Shown here piece after piece: positions 42,911 to 51,931 of a stretch of 64,000 nucleotides of DNA. The stretch covers positions 930,001 through 994,000 of the forward strand of contig JAWKRT010000002.1 of assembly GCA_041389495.1 (NCBI GenBank), written 5' to 3'. Position numbers and translations under genes: made by a program. This stretch comes from Myxococcota bacterium. Lineage in GTDB: Bacteria > Myxococcota_A > UBA9160 > UBA4427. Under the pieces are notes generated by a model. The model was not told where the DNA came from, ran no database searches, and worked only from the letters and a program-made list of their open reading frames with translations. How positions within the stretch are numbered: the stretch's first letter is position 1; each line of letters opens with the position of its first letter.

Positions 42911-43032
42911 GCTGCCTCCTGTCCTGCCGTCCGGCCTGCCGTCCGGCCTTCCGTCCGGCCGTCGTCCCGGTGTTCGTCCCGGTCGTCGTCGCGCTCGCTC
43001 CGCGCTTCGGTCTCGCGGCCCGCGCGCGGCGC

Positions 43033-44709
43033 TCAGTCGAGCCCGCCTCGCCACGTCAGGAACAGGCCGACGACGTGCCGGCGGTAGTCGAACACGTCCG
43101 CGTTCGAAAAGCGCCGTTCGAAGCGCCAGCGGCCGGAGATCGACACGCCGCGGCCGAGTGCGCGCTCCACGCGGGCGCTCAGCTCGAGCTGGTCGTCGCG
43201 CCGGTCGCCGCCCGGGAAGCCGAACGCGGCCGGCGTCGCGGTCGACTGCGGCACGTTCGCGAACGTGCTCGGATGCGCGTAGCGCCGCGCCTCGTAGGTG
43301 GCCGCGGCGCGCCACTTCGTGTCGAACGGGCCGTCGGCGCGGAGCGCGACGCCCGTGTCGCCGCCCGCGAAATCGTACTCGTCGCCCTCGGCCTGGTAGA
43401 AGTCGAAGGCCGCGTGGACGCGCAGCTCGGTGAGCGGCCCGCCGACCGGCAGCAGGTGCGCGACGCCCGCGCGCACGCCGACGCCGTCGCGGTTGCGCGC
43501 CTCGGACTCGTCGGTGCGCGGGCGCCCGCACGGCGTCGGCCCGCCGACCGTGCACGCCGGCAGGTCGGGCGCGCGCACGAGGTAGTCGCGCACGTCGAGC
43601 TCGCCGAAGAGCTCGCTCGCGCCGAGCGCGGCCCATCCATGGCGGAGCGCGATCGACGAGTCGTACGTCCACGCGAAGGGGTCGCCGCCCACCCAGGCGT
43701 AGCCGGTGTCGAGCTGGACGCGCACGTCCGTGCGCTCGCCGAGGCGGTGCGCGCCGTACAGGCTCCCGTAGGAGTAGTGGACGTCGTAGTCGTCGAGGTC
43801 GCCGTGCTCGCTGCCCGCGTAGCCGAGCGCGACGCCCGCATGGCCTCGCTCGAAGCTCCTCTCGACGCCGCCGCGCGCGCCCCAGGCGGCGCGCACGTCG
43901 CGCTCGTCGCTGATCTCGGCGGCGGTCACCTCGCGGCCGAGCCGCACGACGTTGGTGTCGCCCTCGACGCCGATCTCGACCTCCGCCCACGGGCGCCAGC
44001 GCGCGTGCGCGCCCGTCCCGCGCACGCGTTCGAGCGCGCGCGCGGCGGAGTCGGCCCACGGCGTCCCGGGCCAGTCGTGCGCGATGCGCGCGAGCGCCTC
44101 GTCGGCGCGCGCGCGGTCGCCCGCGCCCTCCCACGCGAGGCCGGCGAAGTAGGAGGCGACGGGCTCGACGCGCGCCGGGTCGAGCCGGCGCGAGCGCTCG
44201 AGGCGCGCGGCCGCAGCGGCCGCCTCGCCGCGCTCGAGCAGCAGGAGGCCCCTGTAGAGATGGAGCTCGGGGTCGTCGGCGAGCGCGGGCTCGGCGCGCG
44301 CGAGGCGCGCCTCGGCCTCGTCGAGCCGGCGCGCGTGGTACATCGCCGCCGCCGCCTCGAGGAAGCGCGCGGCCGACGGGTCGAGGCGGGCGGCCTCGTC
44401 GAGCGCGGCCGGCGCCGCATCGGTGCGGCCGAGCGCGAGGTAGCAGCGGCCGAGGCGCGCGTGCGTCTCGGCGTCGGCGGGCCGCGCGGCCGCGTTCGCC
44501 TGCAGCCGCTCGAGGCCGGCGTCGCAGCCGGGGCTCGGGGGCTGTGCGGAGGCGGCCGGCGCGCCGAGCGCGAGCAGCGCGACGGCCGTGTGGGCGAGCG
44601 CGAGCGCGGCTGCGCGGGAAGCGCGGCGGCGCGCGGACGGCGCGGGCCGGCCGCCGGGCGCGTCGGCGCGCGGGCGGAAGAGCGGCGGCGAGGTCGTGGA
44701 GAGCGGCAA
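43033..44709 (-). CDS. TPR and outer-membrane barrel protein
   Basis: About 558 residues, probably from TTG 44709. A long basic N-terminus leads to a signal peptide (AALALAHTAVALLALGAPAA). Residues about 55-220 hold TPR-like helices (ETHARLGRCYLALGRTDAAP, then LHLYRGLLLLERGEAAAA). From about 250 onward the chain alternates beta strands with aromatic girdle residues (VRVQLDTGYAWVGGDPFAWT, later VGLFLTWRGGLD), ending in aromatic residues, as in outer-membrane beta-barrels. This combination resembles surface lipoprotein assembly modifiers with TPR plugs. It is the first gene of the sigma/protease cluster on this strand. The start is uncertain. Confidence 0.78.
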   Translation of the reverse strand: MPLSTTSPPLFRPRADAPGGRPAPSARRRASRAAALALAHTAVALLALGAPAASAQPPSPGCDAGLERLQANAAARPADAETHARLGRCYLALGRTDAAPAALDEAARLDPSAARFLEAAAAMYHARRLDEAEARLARAEPALADDPELHLYRGLLLLERGEAAAAAARLERSRRLDPARVEPVASYFAGLAWEGAGDRARADEALARIAHDWPGTPWADSAARALERVRGTGAHARWRPWAEVEIGVEGDTNVVRLGREVTAAEISDERDVRAAWGARGGVERSFERGHAGVALGYAGSEHGDLDDYDVHYSYGSLYGAHRLGERTDVRVQLDTGYAWVGGDPFAWTYDSSIALRHGWAALGASELFGELDVRDYLVRAPDLPACTVGGPTPCGRPRTDESEARNRDGVGVRAGVAHLLPVGGPLTELRVHAAFDFYQAEGDEYDFAGGDTGVALRADGPFDTKWRAAATYEARRYAHPSTFANVPQSTATPAAFGFPGGDRRDDQLELSARVERALGRGVSISGRWRFERRFSNADVFDYRRHVVGLFLTWRGGLD

Positions 44710-45116
44710 GCGGGGGCCCGATCGTCGGCGCGGGGCGAGCACCGTCGCTCGCGGACGCGCGAGCCTTCCACGGGCCGCGCGGTGGGTCAAACCCGGATTG
44801 GTGTCGCGCCGCGCGGCCCCGTGCCGCGCCTGCCCCACCCGCCGCGCCGTGCGCAGTGTGCGCCGCGCCTGCCGGCGGAGGCCGCGCCGTGCGTACGTCC
44901 CGGCCGTCGCGGCGCGCACGCGCGGGCGAAGCGGCTAGGATCCGCGCCGGCCCCCCGCCCCGTCCCGTCTGCAGCCGATCGATCGCGTCGGAGGCCTCGG
45001 GCGCCGGGCGCGAGAGCGCGTTCGCCGCTCACTCGGCCGGCCCGACGCCGGCCGCGCGCGTGCGCGCCGTCGCGGCGGCGGGGGCGGACCCGACAGTGTC
45101 GACCAGGACGGAGAAC
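44710..45116. other. Divergent intergenic region
   Basis: About 400 bases between the barrel protein and the HMG-CoA-synthase-like gene. It is nearly all G and C and holds the two divergent promoters. I see no RNA gene, convincing frame or strong inverted repeat. Confidence 0.5.
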
Positions 45117-46586
45117 ATGAGCGAAGCCACGACCGGACTCCTCTCGTACGGCGCCTACGTCCCCGTGACGCGCCTTCCGCTCGCGCTGATCCAGGGGCGC
45201 AAGCCGAAGGACGGCGGCCCCGAGAAGGCGGTCGCCTACTACGACGAGGACGCCGTCACGATGGCGGTCGCGGCCGCGCTCGACTGCCTCGCGGGCAGCG
45301 ATCGCAGCGCGGTCGACGCCGTGTACTTCGCGTCGACGAGCTACGAGCTGCGCGAGAAGCAGGGCGCGGCGCTGATCGCGAAGGCGCTCGACCTGCGGCG
45401 CGACGTGCTCACCTCGGACCACGCGGGCTCGCTGCGCGCGGGCACCGCCGCGCTCGAGGCCGCGCTGTGCGCGGTCGGCGCGGGCGCCGCGAAGCGCGCG
45501 CTCGTCGTCGTCGCCGACTGCAGGATGGGCGCGCCGAAGGGCGCGCTCGAGGCGAAGGTCGGCGACGGCGCCGCGGCATTCCTCGTCGGCGGCGCGGCGA
45601 GCGGCGCGTCGCCGATCGCGACGTGGACGGCGAGCGCGGCGGTCGCCGACGAGCTGCAGGACAGCTGGCGCATCGACGGCGAGCGCTTCACGCACAGCTG
45701 GGAGGACCGCTTCGTCGCGACCGAGGGCGTCGTGCCGTGCCTCGCGGACGCGCTGCGCGCGCTCTTCGCGAAGGCGGGCGTCGCGGGCGGCGACCTCGCG
45801 AAGGCCGCGGTCTACGCGCACGACGCGCGCACGCTCGGCACCGTCGCGAAGGAGGCCGGCATCCCGGCCGACCGCCTGCAGGACCCGCTGTCGGCCCGGC
45901 TCGGCAACACGGGCTGCGCGTTCGCGCCGATGCTGCTCGTCGCGGCGCTCGAGGGTGCGAAGGCCGGCCAGCGGATCGCGTGCGCGAGCTACGGCGACGG
46001 CGCGCACGCGCTGCTCTTCGAGACGACCGACGCGATCGCGAAGCTCGAGCCGCGCCGCGGCGTCGCGGGGCACCTCGGCAAGCGCATCCCGCTCGGCTCG
46101 TACGACGCCTACCTGCGCAGCCGCAAGCTCGATCCGAAGGAGTGGGAGAGCGGCGCCGACCTCGGGCTCTCCGCGACGATCCGCTTCCGCGAACGCGACG
46201 CCGACATCGCGCTCGTCGGCGGCCGCTGCACGGAGTGCGGACAGATCCACCTGCCGCGGCCGCGCGTCTGCATCAAGTGCCACGCGAAGGATCGCTTCGA
46301 GCCCGCGCGCCTCTCCGACCGCCCGGGCCGCGTGCTCGCCTACACGTTCGACTACTTCTTCCCGGCCGCCGAGCCGCCCACGATCATGGTGATGACGGAG
46401 GTCGCGGGCTGCCGCGTGCAGGTCCAGCTCGCGAACTGCAAGCCCGACCGCGTGCGCCTCGACATGCCCGTCGAGTACGTGTTCCGCAAGATCCACGACG
46501 CGGGCGGCAAGGCCAACTACTTCTGGAAGGCGAGCCCGCCGTTCGAGGAGATCGGCGCGAACGGCGGTGGAGGAGCTTCGTCATGA
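45117..46586 (+). CDS. HMG-CoA-synthase-like fused to zinc-ribbon OB-fold (DUF35)
   Basis: A 489-residue fusion. The N-terminal part (about 1-340) has the thiolase-related HMG-CoA synthase fold (LLSYGAYVPVTRLPLALIQG, AVYFASTSYELREKQGAALI, VGDGAAAFLVGGAASGA). Where synthases place the catalytic Cys, this chain has TSDHAGSLRAGTAALEAAL, with no Cys. The C-terminal part (about 360-480) is a DUF35 domain: zinc ribbon CTECGQIHLPRPRVCIKCHA and an OB strand set (VLAYTFDYFFPAAEPPTIMV). The next thiolase overlaps by four bases. A multienzyme role in acyl-CoA chain shortening is likely, but the reaction is not readable. Confidence 0.88.
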   Translation: MSEATTGLLSYGAYVPVTRLPLALIQGRKPKDGGPEKAVAYYDEDAVTMAVAAALDCLAGSDRSAVDAVYFASTSYELREKQGAALIAKALDLRRDVLTSDHAGSLRAGTAALEAALCAVGAGAAKRALVVVADCRMGAPKGALEAKVGDGAAAFLVGGAASGASPIATWTASAAVADELQDSWRIDGERFTHSWEDRFVATEGVVPCLADALRALFAKAGVAGGDLAKAAVYAHDARTLGTVAKEAGIPADRLQDPLSARLGNTGCAFAPMLLVAALEGAKAGQRIACASYGDGAHALLFETTDAIAKLEPRRGVAGHLGKRIPLGSYDAYLRSRKLDPKEWESGADLGLSATIRFRERDADIALVGGRCTECGQIHLPRPRVCIKCHAKDRFEPARLSDRPGRVLAYTFDYFFPAAEPPTIMVMTEVAGCRVQVQLANCKPDRVRLDMPVEYVFRKIHDAGGKANYFWKASPPFEEIGANGGGGASS

Positions 46587-47743
46587 TGAATCCCGAGGCG
46601 ATTCGCGACAAGGTCGCGGTGACCGGCGTCGGCTGCTGCCAGTTCGGCGAGAACTGGGACAAGTCGCGCGAGGACATGATGGTCGAGGCCGTGTGGGAGG
46701 CCTACGCGGACGCGGGCATCGACGACCCGGACGCGCAGATCGACGCCGTGTTCGCCGGCGCCGTGTATCCGCGCGAGGGCTCGGGCGAGGTGGCCGAGTC
46801 GCTCAAGCTCTTCGGGAAGCCCATCACGATGCTGATGGACTACTGCCAGACGGGCACCGACGCGTTCCGCTGCGGCGTGATGTCGGTCGCCTGCGGCATG
46901 TACGACACCGTGCTCGTGCTCGGCTTCGACAAGCCGAAGGATCGCGGCGTCTCGGGCCCGTCGGTGAACTTCGACCGCGTGCGCGGGCTGCCCGCGACGC
47001 CGGCGGGCTGGTTCTCGCTCTGCGCCGCTCGTTATTTCGAGACGTACGGCGCGGGCCGCGAGGACCTCGCGCGCATCGCCGTCAAGAACCACCACAACGG
47101 CACGCTCGCGCCCAAGTCGATGCTGAAGAAGGAGATCACGGTCGAGGACGTGCTCTCGGCGCGCATCATCTCGTGGCCCTTCGGGCTCTACGACTGCGCG
47201 GCGCAGAGCGACGGCGCGGCGGCCGCCATCATCACGCGGCGCGACCTCGCGAAGCAGGTGCGCGACGACCACGTGCTCGTGAAGGCCGTGACCGTCTCGA
47301 CCGCCGAGCACCCGCAGCGCGACCCGGACTTCGACTTCCTCGCCTGGAAGCCCACGCTCTACGCCGCGAAGGACGCCTACGCGCAGGCCGGCATCACCGA
47401 GCCCTTCCGCCAGCTCGACGTCGTGCAGCTGCACGACTGCTTCACGCTGACCGAGATGCTCACGTACGAGGACCTCGGCCTGTGCAAGAAGGGCGAGGCG
47501 AAGGATCACGTCGCGTCGGGCACGTTCGCGCTCGGCGGCGAGCTGCCGGTGAACACCGACGGCGGCCTCAAGACCTTCGGCCACCCGACCGGCGCGACCG
47601 GCGTGCGCATGATCTACGAGAACGTGCTGCAGCTGCGCGGCCAGGCCGGGCCGCGCCAGGTGAAGGACGCGACGACCGCGCTCTCGCACAACATCGGCGG
47701 CCCGCCGCAGACCTGCGGCATCGCCATCCTCGGGATGCCGTAG
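46583..47743 (+). CDS. Acetyl-CoA acetyltransferase-like thiolase (SCP-x type)
   Basis: A 386-residue thiolase. Here the catalytic residues are present: Cys in LMDYCQTGTDAFRCG (about 90-104), His in VVQLHDCFTLTEMLTY and GHPTGATGVRMIYEN, and a C-terminal Cys in GGPPQTCGIAIL. The start at 46583 (ATGATG) overlaps the preceding stop (ATGA). The RBS GGAGGAGC lies upstream. With the HMG-CoA-synthase-like/DUF35 fusion, enoyl-CoA hydratase and DapB-like gene it forms an operon for beta-oxidation-type cleavage of an unknown acyl-CoA. SCP-x thiolases prefer branched or steroid acyl chains. Confidence 0.93.
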   Translation: MMNPEAIRDKVAVTGVGCCQFGENWDKSREDMMVEAVWEAYADAGIDDPDAQIDAVFAGAVYPREGSGEVAESLKLFGKPITMLMDYCQTGTDAFRCGVMSVACGMYDTVLVLGFDKPKDRGVSGPSVNFDRVRGLPATPAGWFSLCAARYFETYGAGREDLARIAVKNHHNGTLAPKSMLKKEITVEDVLSARIISWPFGLYDCAAQSDGAAAAIITRRDLAKQVRDDHVLVKAVTVSTAEHPQRDPDFDFLAWKPTLYAAKDAYAQAGITEPFRQLDVVQLHDCFTLTEMLTYEDLGLCKKGEAKDHVASGTFALGGELPVNTDGGLKTFGHPTGATGVRMIYENVLQLRGQAGPRQVKDATTALSHNIGGPPQTCGIAILGMP

Positions 47744-47750
47744 GCGCGCG

Positions 47751-48560
47751 ATGGCCGCGAAGACGGTCGACCTCGGCACCGAGTACCTGCGCCTCGAGCA
47801 CGAAGGCCACCTCGCGCGCTGCACCATCCAGCGGCCGCGGAAGCGCAACGCGCTCACCGTGGGCATGTACTTCGGGATCCGCCGCGCGGTGAACTACGTG
47901 AACGCCCAGAGCGAGGCGACGGCGCTCGTGCTCACCGGGGTCGACGACGTGTTCGCGCCCGGCGGCGAGATGACGGGCCACCACCCGGACACGACGCCGC
48001 ACGACTACGACCTGCTCCAGGAGATCGGCAACGAGTGGCTGCCGTTCGAGGCGATCCGCAACAGCCGCGCGCCCGTCGTGTCGGCCGTGAACGGCATCTG
48101 CCAGGGCGGGGGGCTCCTGATCGCGATGCTCGCCGACGTGTCGGTCGTGAGCGAGCGCGCGACGTTCCGGGCGCCCGAGCTCCTGCGCGGCGTCGCCGAC
48201 ACGGGCTATGCGGCCTATCTCCCGCCCCACGTCGGCGTCGCGCGCGCGCGCGACATGCTGCTCACCGCGCGCACGGTCGGCGCGCGCGAAGCCGTCGAGA
48301 TGGGCCTCGTCTCGCGCGTCGTGCCGCACGAGCGGCTGCTCGAGGAGGCGGACGCCGCAGCCGAGGCCGTGCTCCTCACCGCGCCCGACGCGCGCATGCA
48401 GCTCAAGCGGATCCTGAACGCGAACTACGGCAAGGTCGACCTGATGACGTTCAACGCGTCGCTCGACGGCCCCGAGGTGCGCGAGGGCTTCGCGGCGTTC
48501 GGCGAGAAGCGCACGCCCGCCTGGGTGCCGAAGTCGCTCGCGACGGGCAAGCGGCTCTAG
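47751..48560 (+). CDS. Enoyl-CoA hydratase/isomerase family protein
   Basis: A 269-residue crotonase-fold protein. The oxyanion-hole segments are in VLTGVDDVFAPGGEM (about 65-80) and SAVNGICQGGGLLIAML (about 108-124). The usual pair of catalytic Glu is incomplete: the second oxyanion block is followed by RAPELLRGVADTGYA, where one Glu is kept, and the other position is replaced. It may be a hydratase of unusual substrate or an isomerase. ATG 47751 is seven bases after the thiolase stop, so it is in the same operon. Confidence 0.9.
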   Translation: MAAKTVDLGTEYLRLEHEGHLARCTIQRPRKRNALTVGMYFGIRRAVNYVNAQSEATALVLTGVDDVFAPGGEMTGHHPDTTPHDYDLLQEIGNEWLPFEAIRNSRAPVVSAVNGICQGGGLLIAMLADVSVVSERATFRAPELLRGVADTGYAAYLPPHVGVARARDMLLTARTVGAREAVEMGLVSRVVPHERLLEEADAAAEAVLLTAPDARMQLKRILNANYGKVDLMTFNASLDGPEVREGFAAFGEKRTPAWVPKSLATGKRL

Positions 48561-48606
48561 TCGGCGCGCGCGACGCGCCCCGCAACCAGGAAACGGAGAG
48601 ACCGAG

Positions 48607-49692
48607 ATGACCTATCGCGTGATCCAGTGGGCCACGGGCGGCGTCGGTCGCTCCTCGATCTCCGCCATCGCGACGCACCCCGAGCTCGAGCTCGTCGGCT
48701 GCTGGGTGCACGGCGCGGACAAGGAAGGCAGGGACGCGGGCGAGCTCGCCGGGATCGGAAAGCTCGGTGTCGCGGCGACGCGCGACGTCGACGCGCTGCT
48801 CGCGATCGACGCCGACTGCGTCGTCTACAGCCCCGTGATCGCGAACCCCGAGGAGATCCGCCGCATCCTCGAGTCGGGCAAGAACGTCGTGACGCCGCTC
48901 GGCTGGTTCTACCCGAAGTCGCTCGACACGACGAAGCTCGAGGCGGCGTGCAGGAAGGGCAACGCGACGCTGCACGGGACGGGCATCCACCCGGGCGGCA
49001 TCACCGAGCGCTTCCCGCTCGTGGTGTCGGCGCTCTCGACGCGCATCACGCACGTGCGCGCCGAGGAGTTCAGCGACATCCGCAGCTATGCCGCGCCCCA
49101 GGTCGTCGGCGACGTGATGCTCTTCGGGAAGACGCCCGACGAGGCCGTGAAGAGCCCGATGGTGAAGCTCCTCGGCGCGGGCTTCCTGCAGTCGGTCGAC
49201 ATGGTGGCCGACGCGATCGGCGTCGAGCTCGACCCCGAGCGCCGCATCGTCCACCAGATCGCGGTCGCGACGAAGCCGATCGAGAACACGCCGATCGGCA
49301 CGATCGCCGAGGGGCGCGTCGCCGGGCAGCGCTTCCAGTGGCAGGGCACGAAGGACGGCGAGCCCGTCGTGTCGGCGATCGTGAACTGGATGATGGGCGA
49401 CCAGCACCTCGCGCCCGCCGGCGCGGCCCACGAGGTGCCGCACGGCTGGCGCTTCGGCAGCGAGGGCGAGCGCTTCGAGGTCGAGGTGACGGGCGAGCCG
49501 CCCGTGCACCTCACGTTCCACGGCCTGCACCCGACGACGCTCGACCAGGATCCGAACCCCGGTGTCCAGGCGACCGCGCTGCACTGCGTGAACGCCGTGC
49601 CGTTCGTGTGCCGCGCGGAGCCCGGGATCAAGACGTATCTCGACCTGCCGCCCTACTGGGGCACCGCGCACCCGCGGCTGCGGAGTCGTTAG
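48607..49692 (+). CDS. NAD(P)-dependent dehydrogenase, DapB-like (2,4-diaminopentanoate dehydrogenase family)
   Basis: A 361-residue protein with an N-terminal Rossmann fold (YRVIQWATGGVGRSSISAIA) and a C-terminal alpha/beta domain related to dihydrodipicolinate reductase. Conserved blocks include VVTPLGWFYPKS, LHGTGIHPGGITERFPLVVS and GAAHEVPHGWRFG. This family includes 2,4-diaminopentanoate dehydrogenase, but many members near acyl-CoA genes act on other substrates. The start has GGAAACGGAGAG just upstream. It ends the run that began at 45117. Its cofactor and substrate are inferred only by family. Confidence 0.87.
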   Translation: MTYRVIQWATGGVGRSSISAIATHPELELVGCWVHGADKEGRDAGELAGIGKLGVAATRDVDALLAIDADCVVYSPVIANPEEIRRILESGKNVVTPLGWFYPKSLDTTKLEAACRKGNATLHGTGIHPGGITERFPLVVSALSTRITHVRAEEFSDIRSYAAPQVVGDVMLFGKTPDEAVKSPMVKLLGAGFLQSVDMVADAIGVELDPERRIVHQIAVATKPIENTPIGTIAEGRVAGQRFQWQGTKDGEPVVSAIVNWMMGDQHLAPAGAAHEVPHGWRFGSEGERFEVEVTGEPPVHLTFHGLHPTTLDQDPNPGVQATALHCVNAVPFVCRAEPGIKTYLDLPPYWGTAHPRLRSR

Positions 49693-49740
49693 GCGCCCGC
49701 CGCGGCGCGCTCGGCGCGCTCGGCGCGCTCGTCGGGCCGA

Positions 49741-49760
49741 GCGGGTCAGCGCGGGTCAGC
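49741..49760. repeat. 10-base tandem duplication covering a stop codon
   Basis: GCGGGTCAGC occurs twice head-to-tail at 49741-49750 and 49751-49760. The stop codon of the minus-strand DUF3604 gene (TCA on the plus strand at 49756-49758) is in the second copy; the first repeats it downstream. A 9-base GCGCGCTCG-type run lies just to the left (about 49708-49732). Confidence 0.8.
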
Positions 49761-51849
49761 GCGCGGCGACGCGCTCGCGCCCGCCGCCGTCGGGCGCGTA
49801 CCAGACGGGCGAGGTGATCGCGCGCTCCTGGATGGTCTTCGGGAACGCCGGGTCGTCGCAGAGCGCGGGCCGCGCGGCGGGCGACGTGCGCAGGCACTCC
49901 CAGGTCGTCCAGCGGCAGCTCGGGTTCTCGACCGCGCGCGCGTAGTAGACGGCCGCGCGCGTCGGGTCGAAGTCGGGGTCGGTCCACACGCTGCAGAGCG
50001 CGTCGGCGCCCGGGCCGGTCGGCGTGCAGGTGGCGAGGTCGACGCCCGCGCCGTTGCCGGCATCGCCCGCGACGTCGTAGACCGCCTGGTGCGTCGCGCC
50101 GTCGTCGTCGACCCAGCCCTTCACGATCTGCAGGCGCTGCAGCCGGCCGCCCGGCCACTGCGCGGTGCCCGGGTCGCGCAGCGCGCTCGCCGCGAAGGTC
50201 GGTGCGGCGCCGGCGCGCGCGGGCCGCGGCGGGAGGTCGCCGCCCATCGGCACGCCCTGTGCGTCGGCGGCGGCCGCGAAGTCGGCGCGCGCGCACAGGT
50301 CGGGCGCGAGGTCCCAGCCCGCGTAGAGGCGCGGCTCGATGCGCGGCCCCGTCGTCGCGAACGTCTCGCGCCGCTTCATCGCGTCGAAGAGGGCGTCGCG
50401 CGTGTTCTCCTCGGCGTAGACGCCGACGAGGCCGCCGGGCGCGCGCGCGGGCCACGCCATGATGCCCGACTCCTCCGGCTCGAGGCGCTCGGCGGCGGTC
50501 GCGTCGAGCAGGCAGCAGCCGTCGTAGGAGTACTCCTCGACGTCGCCGGGCGTCGAGTTGTGCGTGTCGGTGCTGCCGATCATGCCGAACGCGTACGGGT
50601 TGACGCCGATGCGCTCGCGCTCGCGCAGCCCCTCGACGAGCGCATAACGAGCGAAGTCGAGCGTGCTCTCGCACCCGCGCCCCGCCATCGCGCCCGCGCC
50701 GACCGCGCCCGGCGCGCACGGCGCGAACTCGCGGCCGAACGCGCTGCGGATCTTCTCGAAGCCGCACAGCTCGTCCTCGTCACCGAGCACGTCGGGCCGG
50801 CCCATCGCGCACTCCGAGTCGCCCTTGATCTGCGTCACCTCGACGAGGGGCTCGAGCGCGGCGCGCAGGCGCGCGCGGCGCTGCTGCTCGGCCGGCGGCT
50901 CGTCCAGGTAGTCGAGCGTGAACATGCGGCCGTTCGAGAGGTTCGGGTTGTGCGGGATGGCGAGCGCCTCGCAGCCGCTCCCCGTCGCGTTGCAGCGCGC
51001 CTCGAGCTTCTCCCACAAGTCGAGCGCGGTCGGCGCGTCGATGAACGAGATCGGCAGCTCGGGGGCGATCTCGTTCCGCAGGACGACGTTGCGGTGCACC
51101 TTGGACTGGCCGGGCGAGCGGCTGTACTCCCAGGCCTGGAAGGTCGTGAACGCGCACGCGCTCGAGCGGTCGTAGTGGCGCTCGGCGGCGTCGCGCGTCT
51201 CCTGCCACGCGCGCGCGGCCCACGCGCGGCAGAGCGCGCCGTCCTCGCCGCACAGCGCGGCCTTGCGGCCGCCGACGAGGTCGACGACGCTGAACGCCTT
51301 CGCGAGGTTGCCCGCGCCGATCGCGCGCAGCGCGAAGGTCGCGAGCGACGCCTCCTCGCCGCGGTACACGCGGCATGCGCGCGCGTCGTAGGCGGGCGAG
51401 TCGGGCCGCGTGCAGAGCGCGACCTCGGCGAGCCACTCCGCGTGGTCGGTGACGGCCGCGAAGTCGAGCGGGCGCTCGAGGCGCGCCGAGCGCGTGCCGC
51501 CGCCCTGCGCGTCGAACGGCCCGAGCGCGATCGCCTCGCCGCGCGCGAAGCGGTAGGCGTCGTCGGGCGTCGTCACGAGCCCGCGCGAGGCCGCGTCGAA
51601 CGAGAAGCCCGTGTGGACGTGGAGGTCGCCGAAGAACGCGCGCCGGTGCGGGCTCCGCTCCGCGCACGGGGCGCGCGCGGCGAGCGGCGCCGGCGCGGCC
51701 GGCGCCGACGGCGGCTGCCACTCGAAGCCCTCGAACTCGGTCGGGACGAAGGAGGCGCAGGCCGCCGCGGCGGCGAGCGCGGCGGCGACGCCGGCCCGGC
51801 GGCGCGCCGCCGGGCCGCGCGCGGAGCGGCGAAGTGCGGAGCGCGTCAC
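49756..51849 (-). CDS. DUF3604 metallohydrolase lipoprotein
   Basis: A 697-residue DUF3604 protein. The N-terminus is a lipoprotein signal with Cys31 after AAALAAAAA. The PHP-like metal-binding motifs are FFGDLHVHTGFSFDAASRG (about 70-88), FAAVTDHAEWLAEV and GMIGSTDTHNSTPGDVEEY. It also has many cysteines likely forming periplasmic disulfides. The start is GTG 51849 with GGGAGG upstream. DUF3604 genes often sit next to acyl-CoA and amidohydrolase genes in environmental bacteria, but the reaction is unknown. It is divergent from a TetR/amidohydrolase pair across a perfect inverted repeat. Confidence 0.92.
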   Translation of the reverse strand: MTRSALRRSARGPAARRRAGVAAALAAAAACASFVPTEFEGFEWQPPSAPAAPAPLAARAPCAERSPHRRAFFGDLHVHTGFSFDAASRGLVTTPDDAYRFARGEAIALGPFDAQGGGTRSARLERPLDFAAVTDHAEWLAEVALCTRPDSPAYDARACRVYRGEEASLATFALRAIGAGNLAKAFSVVDLVGGRKAALCGEDGALCRAWAARAWQETRDAAERHYDRSSACAFTTFQAWEYSRSPGQSKVHRNVVLRNEIAPELPISFIDAPTALDLWEKLEARCNATGSGCEALAIPHNPNLSNGRMFTLDYLDEPPAEQQRRARLRAALEPLVEVTQIKGDSECAMGRPDVLGDEDELCGFEKIRSAFGREFAPCAPGAVGAGAMAGRGCESTLDFARYALVEGLRERERIGVNPYAFGMIGSTDTHNSTPGDVEEYSYDGCCLLDATAAERLEPEESGIMAWPARAPGGLVGVYAEENTRDALFDAMKRRETFATTGPRIEPRLYAGWDLAPDLCARADFAAAADAQGVPMGGDLPPRPARAGAAPTFAASALRDPGTAQWPGGRLQRLQIVKGWVDDDGATHQAVYDVAGDAGNGAGVDLATCTPTGPGADALCSVWTDPDFDPTRAAVYYARAVENPSCRWTTWECLRTSPAARPALCDDPAFPKTIQERAITSPVWYAPDGGGRERVAAR

Positions 51850-51931
51850 GGCGGCGGGCCTCCCGGCAGGCGCGTCCGGGGGCGGGCGCGCGGTGGGGCG
51901 ACGGTAGTCGAGGCGTCGCCGGACGTCCGCG

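Noticed and set aside
42970..45120. A 716-codon plus-strand frame opposite the barrel protein
   Set aside because: It is antisense to a protein with a signal peptide, TPR and barrel strands and is Arg/Ala-rich with no domains.
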